Below, in pieces: positions 56,286 to 64,000 of a stretch of 64,000 bases of DNA. This DNA comes from Tetragonia tetragonoides (lineage: Eukaryota > Streptophyta > Magnoliopsida > Caryophyllales > Aizoaceae). The notes below the pieces were generated by a model. The model was not told the DNA's origin and did not search any database. It was given only the letters and a program-made list of their open reading frames with translations. The position numbers and the translations under genes are program-made. The DNA lies in NCBI GenBank assembly GCA_038025085.1, contig CM076153.1, positions 11,129,501-11,193,500 of the forward strand, written 5' to 3'. The stretch's first letter is position 1. Each line of letters starts with the position of its first letter.

Positions 56286-56615
56286 GAGAAAAAAGAGTCC
56301 CAAACTCCCAAAGTAACAAGAAAAAGCTCGACTTGGAAACCATGGGTAAAGGCTAAAGGTAAAGGAAGAGGTGGTGGAGGGGTGCGCTTCTTTCCCGGAC
56401 GGTTCATGTTTGGAGGGCCAACTATTCGTCCAGATACCAATGATGCTCTACGGCGGATAGCGGTAGCTCGGGGGCTTTGTGACACAGATCATCTCTTGGC
56501 TAGTCTAGGAAGACAAGCGGATGAAATATCCTCGAAGGATGCCAGAGCTATGCTGGCCAAAGAAAACGGGTTTGATGCATATATGAAATATGCCAACGCC
56601 GATTTTTTTTGCTAG
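56286..56615 (+). other. unidentified open segment of about 110 codons
   Basis: An open frame runs from 56286 to the TAG at 56613-56615, with an acceptor-like 'gatctag' just before it. The first part is basic and Gly-rich (VKAKGKGRGGGG). Then come FFPGRFMFGGPTIRPDTND, RRIAVARGLCDTDHLL and KDARAMLAKENGFDAYM. Its codon usage and amino-acid content look protein-like compared with the surrounding AT-rich DNA. I do not recognise the family. It could be one exon of a gene, a gene fragment carried by a transposon, or a relic. No partner exon was found. Confidence 0.4.
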
Positions 56616-57149
56616 ACCTGGATACTGTGAGATGACGATGAAGACTTACAAGGAGGTTATGCAAGGGTAAGATAAAGAGTTTCGCCATATTTTGGCTTGA
56701 AAAGTTAAGGATGTATTGTGGCTATCGTGGTTAATAATTCACATCTGTCAAGTTTTTTTGTCACATTTATTGGGTACTTTTGTATGCACATCTCAGTCTA
56801 AATGTCCACAATTTGAAGGATATGTTGGATCGTTGGACCCTCTCGTTGAAGGATTTCGAAACCTCGAAATCGAGATTGATAGTGGTATTTGTATTATGAT
56901 TTGAGGTTCTTCCCCCTCTCCTTGAGGTAATAATCAAAATTGAGACTTCCAAGTGAAAATGTTCACAACTGCTGAGGCAAACGCATCATGCTTGTGTTGT
57001 GCATTCAAGTCATTCACTAATTCTTTCTCTTCACTATTAAGTTCTTAGTAGTAAAATATTGATATAACTCCAACCCCATACAATTTTAGTCTATATTTGT
57101 AGGAACTCATAATTGATATGGTAATCGATTACAGATAATAACAAGTGTG

Positions 57150-58360
57150 CATGTCTGTGCGATGTATGAGATGTTCTTGCCCTTTTTGTTTTTTCTTTTT
57201 TTAAATTTAATATTTTCTGATAGGTTGCCTTGCTTTTAACTTTGTTATAATAATTTTCTTCTTCTTTTTTGATGCTAATTTGGTGATTAATTGGTAAATA
57301 AAACTAAAACAACACTAAGGCGAGATTTGAAGATGTTCATCCGCAACCTGACTCTTAATTTTTTAAGGGAAAATATTAAAATTTTGTGGGGAGGGATGCC
57401 CCCAAGTCATGGTAGTTATTCACTGGCCGTGTATTAACCTTTGACAAAAAAATGACTCATTCATTAGCTTGTGGTGCCTCTATAAAAGTGAGAGGTATTT
57501 TACCCTAAATGACATTGTTTGTTGCATTATAGTTCTACTTATTATGATTAGTCATACTGTAAACTTTGATCTATATTTGACCGAGTGCTTAGAAAATGAT
57601 ATTAGCCTTTTATTAACAAACTTGAGAATACTCTTTTATAAAGTTCTTCTACCAAATATTATCATATTAGACTATGGATCGAAATGAACTAAATACATCA
57701 AATATTTATTGAAACAAAATCCGGGTGGCCCATACCACATGTTCTAGCGCCCAGCGAGCGTCATGTCCCATGTTCCAGCGTCAAAGTCCCATGTCCCAAG
57801 TCTCGTGTCCCATGGGTGAAATCAGAGTTGGGAGGACCCGGATGACCGTTAAGAGGCACCGGAGGTCCTCTAGGGTGACGATAGACCCCCTGGAGTAGTT
57901 TGGGCAAAAACGGAAGTCGAGCCCAGAAAACCGAAAATCAAAGGCTAAAATCCACGTTTTTTTGGGCTGGTAGAAGGCCCCAGACGAAGGTGGATATTTT
58001 CGCACCACATTACACGGGATACCATTAGGGAACATAAGAGGCCTCAAGGTCCATTATCAAGTCCCTAACAGAGGGTGGTGGTCTAGTGGTTCCAAGCTTA
58101 CTCTCAATTTACTAGTCCCTTGTTGGTGTTACGTTGACGGGGCCAGTGCTTGCGCTGGTTGTTCAGCTAGTCTGATATGTTCGCTATTGAACACGAGAGT
58201 CCGAACATGATGTAGCAGGGGGTGCCTCGGTCGCCATTCACTTGCACCCTCTTTTGTTTAGCCAAAAAAAAAAAAGGCTTTTAAAGATGTTTTACGGGAC
58301 ATCAATGTAAGGGTCAAAATACCGAAGGAATGGAGATATCGAAATTCGGAGATCCAGATG
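57150..58360 (-). repeat. inverted, single-unit copy (B) of the 311-bp repeat element
   Basis: From 57150 to 57700 it mirrors 21061-21725. From about 57860 to 58360 it matches one 311-bp unit in reverse orientation ('ccacgttttt.tgggct', 'gaaggtggatattttcgcacc', 'ttttacgggaca', 'gatatcgaa(g/a)ttcgg'). That unit is split by a SINE at about 58070-58275, and its far end is cut by the retrotransposon LTR at 58361. Roughly 57700-57860 is less well matched. Confidence 0.8.
58070..58275 (+). mobile_element. SINE, same family as the 25.3 kb copy, with box B deleted
   Basis: It starts 'agggtggtggtctagtggttccaagc' like the other copy and ends with the same body ('gttgttcag(c/t)tagtctgatatgttcgct', 'cacgagagtccgaacatga', 'tgcctcggtcgcc') and an A tail. 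About 90 bp, including box B and the region up to 'cccttgttggtg', is missing. It interrupts the repeat unit between the 'gtccct' and 'ggctt' landmarks. No clear target-site duplication is visible. Confidence 0.85.
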
Positions 58361-61207
58361 TGTAATACCCCGTAATTTTTATTCATTTTAGAATAATAAT
58401 TACTTAAAAAGAAAATGCAATTTCGTATTTAAATAATTAATTGGGCTCATAAATGTTAAGTGCCTAATTAATATTTGGGTTTTGGTTTTGGACCTAATTA
58501 AATTATAATTGGGCCAAATAAATAAAAAGGGATTTATGGGCCAATATTATGAACAAAATGATTGGGCCAATATTTTCGGCCATAGGACCGAAAATATGGC
58601 ACCCAATATTCAGTTTTATTTTTCAAAATTTGGTTTCCTAAATTTTGGTAAGTGGAGGGGAGTTAGGAGAGTTTTTAGGAAAGAAGAAGTTTAGTAAAGA
58701 AGGAGTAGATTTGGGGGTTCCTAAATATACTCAACTTCCTCACATAACTGATTCTTTACCAAACAAAAAAAAAAACACACACGTTTCTCTCTCTTCATCC
58801 TCACACGCCGAAAATTCCAAGAGCAAAGGAAGGAGAAGTTCATCACTTTTTACAATCCATCTTGCTCAGTTTTAATCCCTTGAATTTTCAAGTAAGTATG
58901 CTAAATTGATTTCCTTTGATTATTAAAAAGCTTTTTGATTCAATTCAAGTATGTTTTCATGAACCCTAGTTTTGTATGATAAACCCTAATTTAGTTTTAC
59001 CTAGGGTTTGTTAGATTCTATTTAATTTTGTATGATAGGATCATGATTAGGGTTTGGTTTGTGGTTTTTATTGAATTAAATCAAGTTTGAATGAAAAAGG
59101 TTAGATCTTTGTAATCTAATTAAATCTGGAAATTTATTAAATTATGGATTTGATTAGATTAGGGTTTGGTAAATTTGATTAACAAAACAAAAAAAAAAGA
59201 GTTTTGGTTCGGGTGCAACACGGCAGGGCCGTGTGCTGCACACGGCAGCACCGGGCTGCTGGCAGTGCGGCCAACAGCGGCGGCTGCTCGGCGCCACCAG
59301 CCGCCACTGACAGCGGTCAGTGGTAGTGATGGGTGGTGATGGTGATGTGGTTTTGGTGTTGACTTGCTTTGACTAGTTGACTTGTTTAGGGTTTTGGAAA
59401 GTTTCCTATTTTGTTTATGCAAATTCGTTTTTGGAAACTTTGAGCATGAATGAGTAACTGAAATTTTCAGCAACTTAATTATTTAAATTAAGGGTACTAA
59501 ATCATCTTTAAAGTTTAATAAAGTGCTTTAGAAGTCAAGGTAATGACTATTGTTACATTGTGGATTTGTTAGGACCCGTTGATCGCGCGTAAACGTAAGG
59601 AGCTTACGTTAGTTGATTGTCGTAATTGCCTATTTGAAAGGTAATTCATGTCTCTATGAATTATGTAATCTCTTTGTCATAATTCATATTGGTTGGGATT
59701 TGTATTCATTGTCTAGTATTAAATTAGGAGTATGAATTCATATTTGGACTTGTGAATATTTGAGAAGGGATAATTGATGTTTATTTCCTTGTGATAATTC
59801 GTATAGAATTATATGTTAGTGAATGCATGTATAATGTTGGAAATTCACTTGTGTAGCAATGTCTACTTGATTAATATTCATGTGAGGAGATGCATGTTTA
59901 TTTGGTGGTTATTGAACGAAAGTTATGTTAATAATTGTTCAATTGGATATAGCTCAAAAATGCTATTTTTGTATCATGTTAGTAAGCATGTGGAATCATG
60001 TTACAAGCATGTTACTTCAATAAGTTGATATGAACTTTGACTATTGATTAGGTGGTTTTGGATTAAGGCCTAGATGCCCTTTCATGTAAAATGCCATCGG
60101 AAATTGTAACCATATCGTGTTACTTGAGTGCCAAGATTATGTGTATTACTTGTTATGTGATCACCATATTAAATTGAATTGAGAGTTAAGACTTCTTTGT
60201 GTGAGAGATCCACCAAAGGATGCGAATGGGAATTTGTCATTTGGTATGTTGAGTGGTTCCATTGGTTATGGCCTCAATGTATTTAGTTAAAGCTTGTATC
60301 CATGTATGATGATTGGGCAAGTGAAGTTTTGTGGATGAAACTGTTCTTCTTGTAAATCTAAGGGTTGAGAGAGGGTATGCATACTTAGTAACATCTAGAA
60401 GTACTTCGGGAGTCATCTATACTCCGGGACGGTTGATCCCTCTTTTGCCACTGTGCACGGGACTAAGATCCTATTGAATCGACTGCGATTGGTTTGACAA
60501 TTCATGCGATTCTCTTCTCTCTAATGAACTTGGCTAAAGGATAATAATAAATAATGAGATTTATTATTTGGTGATTATTGTGTCTTTAAGTTTAAAGCAT
60601 GTTGTCTTACTTTTCTTAAAGCATGATTATTGTTGTTTATTGATTAAGCATGTGCACTTAATTTTGGAGATTGAGATGGATTATGTGGTTATGAATTACT
60701 CAGCATCGCTAATTAGTTGTTTTTCTTTTTACATGTGTTTGTTTTCCATTTCTCTTCAATGGTGGGCCTATGATGAACCTATATGGAATTTGTCTATATG
60801 GGGGAGTAGATTGACAGGATTGTAGCTCGAGGAGTTGAGCTAGGGAAGGCGTACCAAGAAGATAGTATATCTTCTAAAAACATTTATTTTATTGTTTAGT
60901 TGGAACTTTGTTATTATTGGGATTTTTTTTATTTATTGTAATGAGATTAATTCTCTTGCATGAGAATTAATAAGTTTAATACTTTTATTTCATTTGGACT
61001 AATTGTTTTAAGTTAGTTGGAAGATAGTTAATATTTAATTATCTAGTATGTGGGTTGAGGTTTGTAGCACTTGTTTTTCCTTTCTAGCCTTGTATTTGAT
61101 TTGAACATTAAATACGGCGGTAACGCTTCGGATTTCCAGAGTTTTTTTTCCGCTGCAACTCATGATTTTAAATGGTTTTAAATTGGACTAAAATTCGGGG
61201 AGTTACA
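58361..61207 (+). repeat. 5' LTR of the retrotransposon (2847 bp)
   Basis: Starts TGTAATACCCCG and ends GGGAGTTACA, so the termini are TGTAA/TTACA, a proper TG...CA pair with a 5 bp inverted end. The primer site follows three bases later. A GC-rich island with hairpins lies at 59210-59330. The 3' partner is not in the window, so the right border is set from the primer site and the CA terminus. Confidence 0.85.
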
Positions 61208-61210
61208 AGT

Positions 61211-61222
61211 TGGTATCAGAGC
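61211..61222 (+). other. primer-binding site, initiator tRNA-Met type
   Basis: TGGTATCAGAGC complements the 3' end of plant initiator tRNA-Met and lies three bases after the LTR. This is the standard priming site of many plant LTR retrotransposons. Confidence 0.95.
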
Positions 61223-61456
61223 TTATGTTAAGAGCTTAAGTTAGAAGCCTTTGTTAGGATTTTGACCTAAGAGTATGAATGACTTATTGGGAAAAGTATA
61301 TCATTATGGTGTGCTCATAGTCAAAAATTTAAATAGACTTAAGTTATGTGAATAAAAGCTTTATAAAGCCGAAATGAGTTGATTGGTTTTGTTTACTTGT
61401 TTGGTATTATATGAAGTACTCGAGTGAAGTACTAACAAGTTGTTTTCCGTTTGCAG

Positions 61457-62008
61457 ATGAGTCGTTCGCCCAAGGATCCGCGAACTCTGCAATAGAAAGG
61501 GGACAAGAGCCTGCACGACTTCGAGTCCGAGGCGCGTGCGACCTTCAAGGAATATAACGACTACCATGGGAATAAGTCTAACTTGAGGTCACAACGCATG
61601 AAGGCGAATGTTATGTACAAAGCTTTTGGACATAACCAGATTTGGGAGGCTTTCAGAGACAAGATCCATGACGAGTGGGAGCAATCCTATGATGCGGGGA
61701 AGCCGTTCAAGGAGAGCTTCGACTCTATCTTTAGTCGCGCTATGCTTTGGCCGAAGAACTATTTCGCAAAGTACCCTGGCATCATTGACAAGATTGACGA
61801 GATGAGGGAGCTCGCGTTGGTCAAACTCCAGCGTAAGTTCAAATTTCCACCAAGTCCTGCGAAGGAGGATAAGGAGGAAGTGATCGATGAGGCCAAGGAG
61901 CTCGAAAAGGAATTGTTCAACGAAATGGACCAAAGTCTCAGTGAAATCTACTAAGAGGCGCTCCAAAAGAAAGACACTAAGAAACGCAAGGTCGCGAAGA
62001 AAGCGTAG
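61457..62008 (+). pseudogene. extra ORF between LTR and gag, with two stop codons
   Basis: A frame of 183 codons begins at an ATG directly after 'ttgcag'. It is interrupted by TAG at 61493-61495 and TAA at 61952-61954 and ends at TAG 62006-62008. Content is charged and helical (KANVMYKAFGHNQIWEAF, DEWEQSYDAGKPFKESFD, then Lys/Glu-rich). The end KKDTKKRKVAKK resembles a nuclear localisation signal. Typical gypsy elements have no ORF here, though some Tat/Ogre lineages do. Function is unknown; I recognise no domain. Confidence 0.65.
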
Positions 62009-62511
62009 TTCTTAGTTTTATCTAGTTTTGATGAAATAAACTATATGAGACTTTATTTGGGCCTGTGAGCCAATTGCTTTGACATTATTTTAGAATGTTA
62101 TTGTTTTACTTTACTTCATGCTTTTGAGGCTTGGTGTGACAAGTCCTCAATTTTGAGAACAAATACTTGATTATTTGGTTTATGAGATTGATTTTTTGCA
62201 AGAAATGTGTTATTTACTTGCTATTTGGAGCATGAGTATTGTGAAAGCGCCTATGAAAAGACATGGATGTTTCGTTTGATTGTTACTTGTTTATTATGAG
62301 AAAGAACAAAGTCAATTGAAACTTGAACTTGTTAGTACGCAAGAGTGTGATAAGGCCATGCTTGAAAGAAATAAGAGCCTAGAGCCCTAGTTGGCTATTG
62401 AACATATATATGAGTCAAGTGTATATGTTAGTTGTGAGTATCGCACCTGAGTGTGATATGGGTAGCTAATACCCTTTTTCTTTGATTTTTGTTGATCATT
62501 TTGGTCGCTAG

Positions 62512-63342
62512 ATGCCACCTAGACAAAACAGACAGAGAATCGAAGGTTCAAACATTTCAATGGGGGATAATAATAATGACGAAAACGGAGGTGTCGGAAA
62601 TGGGGAACAAATGGCGCAAGCCTTACTGGCGCAACTTGCTCAATCTCAACAAGCTCTGGCCCAGTCCAATGCATTCATCGCGCAGATGATGCAAAGAGAG
62701 GACACAAGGGTTACTGGGGGTGACGATTTCACCGTCGTATCCAAGAAGATCAAAGGGCATAACCCGCCTATCTTTGAGGGGCACGAGGACCCTGTGCTAC
62801 TTGATGACTGGACGCGAGACCTAGAGAAGATCTTCGCGATAACGGGATGCCAAGAGGAACTCAAGGTGGATAGTGCTATCTATCTATTCCGAAAGAAGGC
62901 CGATCGATGGTGGACAACCAACGGTACCGCAATTAGAGCTCGACCGGGTTTTAATTGGGAGATGTTCAAAACGGCTCTTCGAGAGGAATTCTACCCAGAA
63001 TATCTCCAAGACCAGAAATATAACGAGTTCTTGAACCTTATCTAGGGAAGGATGACCGTTCAAGAATATATGGAAAAGTTTGACGACTTTGCTGGAGAGT
63101 TAGTCTCTACAGAAGAGCAAAGGGCCCGTAGATTCCAGAATGGGTTATACCGGACCATTCGTGAATCTTTTGGAGGTTTTAAGTGTCGAACTGTGCAAGA
63201 GGCTTACAATCGGGCTGCGAATTAAGCTGCGATTTATAAGCAACGAGAGGAGGTGATTGGAAAGAAGAGAAAGTTTGAGGACCCTCCGGGTAGTGGTGGT
63301 GAGAAAAAGGAAAAGTTCCGGGGAGGGAACAACCAGAATGGC

Positions 63343-63376
<34 letters not shown>

Positions 63377-64000
63377 ACAACAACAAGGGGAATAACCACA
63401 ATAAGGGTGGAAATTCCAAGAATGGCAATGGAAATGGCCATAAAGGTAATGGGGGTTGGAAGGGTAAACCCTACATTTGCAGGAGATGCAATAAGAATCA
63501 CCCAGGACTTGATTGTGCTGGAAATAAGGTGAGGTGCTACACTTGTCAAGAGTTGGGGCATCGTTCTTTTGATTGTCCTCAGAAGGGCAAGACCGTGAAC
63601 AATGGTGGGGGCAACAACAATGTTCAAGCTCCTGCAGCTCAGGGTCAGAATGGGAACAACCAGGGTGGTAATCGACAGAATGGGCCGAATGGACAGGCTG
63701 GAAATGTTCAGAACAACAATGGCAACCAGAACAGAAATGGAGGTTGTTTGTTTGTGATGAATCAAGCACAGGCTGATGCGGCAAACAATGTGGTAACTGG
63801 TACGTTTTTCGTAAATTCTTTGCCGGCCTATGTGTTATTTGATTTTGCAGCATCACATTCATTCATATCTAAGAACTTTGTTAAGAAACATGAAAATTTT
63901 CAAGGCTCAACTGTCACAGAACCTTTAGAGACTAGCATAACCACTCCCACTGGGAAGGTGGTATTGCGTAGAGTAATCCATTCCAATGTTCGAGTGAACA
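62512..64000 (+). pseudogene. gag: gag and start of protease of the gypsy element, broken
   Basis: The Met codon directly follows 'gtcgctag'. The N-terminal part is Gln-rich, then comes the retrotransposon gag capsid region (PIFEGHEDPVLLDDWTRDLE, then KADRWWTTNG and the FYPEYLQDQKYNEF segment). In-frame stops are TAG at 63043-63045 and TAA at 63223-63225. An (AAC)n tract at 63341-63386 encodes an Asn run. Two zinc-knuckle-like motifs follow at codons 323-356, one CX2CX3HX4C and one canonical CX2CX4HX4C. The protease-like segment begins near codon 440 with LFDFAASHSFIS, where the usual active-site D-S/T-G is D-F-A. The frame then continues to the window edge. This copy could not make functional protein. 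Confidence 0.85.

Larger units (their letters stand above)
58361..64000 (+). mobile_element. Ty3/gypsy LTR retrotransposon, 5' part (runs off window)
   Basis: Order of parts: 5' LTR 58361-61207, primer-binding site 61211-61222, an extra ORF 61457-62008, then gag and the beginning of protease from 62512. The gag zinc knuckles and protease-like segment, the tRNA-Met primer site and the long LTR suit a Ty3/gypsy element, perhaps of the Tekay/Del type. Pol, the order of its domains and the 3' LTR are outside the window, so the lineage is uncertain. Several stop codons and an altered protease motif show that this copy is defective. Confidence 0.9.

Noticed and set aside
63145..63862. Long minus-strand ORFs opposite gag, rich in Val or Cys
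   Set aside because: They arise from the reverse complement of the Asn-rich (AAC)n gag region and have no independent support.

Overview
This is a gene-poor, AT-rich stretch of a flowering-plant nuclear genome, most likely a eudicot. The evidence is long spliced genes with GT-AG introns, plant-only families (S-protein homologue, class III peroxidase, subfamily II plasma-membrane H+-ATPase), and plant-type SINEs, MITEs and a Ty3/gypsy LTR retrotransposon. The species cannot be fixed from the sequence alone. Exon coordinates below were built by hand from reading frame and splice sites. In every spliced gene the phases add up exactly.

Layout. (a) 1-2.6 kb: an intronless S-protein homologue gene (minus), followed by a three-times repeated segment with a MITE-like insertion. 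(b) 5.2-14.3 kb: a complete 16-exon plasma-membrane proton pump (plus), with a 3.5 kb first intron and a short upstream ORF in its leader. (c) 15.1-22.8 kb: a four-exon class III peroxidase (minus), convergent with the pump. Its first exon carries a frameshift, and its 6.4 kb first intron holds about 14 tandem copies of a ~311 bp GC-rich repeat plus long (AT)n and (GA)n tracts. (d) 24.9-36.7 kb: a 13-exon CENP-O-like kinetochore gene (minus). Its introns collected two SINE families, another short retroposon and a Mutator-type MITE, each with readable target-site duplications. An in-frame TGA sits 22 codons before the expected stop. (e) 37.5-39.3 kb: repeat-derived intergenic DNA, including a TIR-bounded element with a GC-rich interior. 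(f) 39.8-42.4 kb: the 60S ribosomal protein L7 (uL30) gene (plus), with telo-box and site II promoter motifs and a duplicated pseudo-exon in intron 1. (g) 46.5-47.7 kb: an ADA1/HFI1-type SAGA subunit in one coding exon (plus). (h) 47.7-57 kb: a long stretch with no recognisable gene except one unidentified open segment. (i) 57.1-58.4 kb: an inverted, single-unit copy of the repeat family found in the peroxidase intron, split by a SINE. (j) 58.4-64.0 kb: the 5' part of a Ty3/gypsy retrotransposon (2.85 kb LTR, tRNA-Met primer site, an extra ORF, a broken gag and the start of protease) that runs off the window.

The genes share no pathway: proton pumping, a secreted peroxidase, kinetochore, ribosome and transcription coactivator. 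The coherent story is structural. One GC-rich repeat family appears three times (array, inverted copy, diverged copy), and nested insertions allow relative dating. No clearly new biological system was found. The strongest follow-up targets are the repeat family, the disrupted peroxidase and CENP-O reading frames, and the two-ORF, possibly alternatively spliced leader of the retrotransposon.
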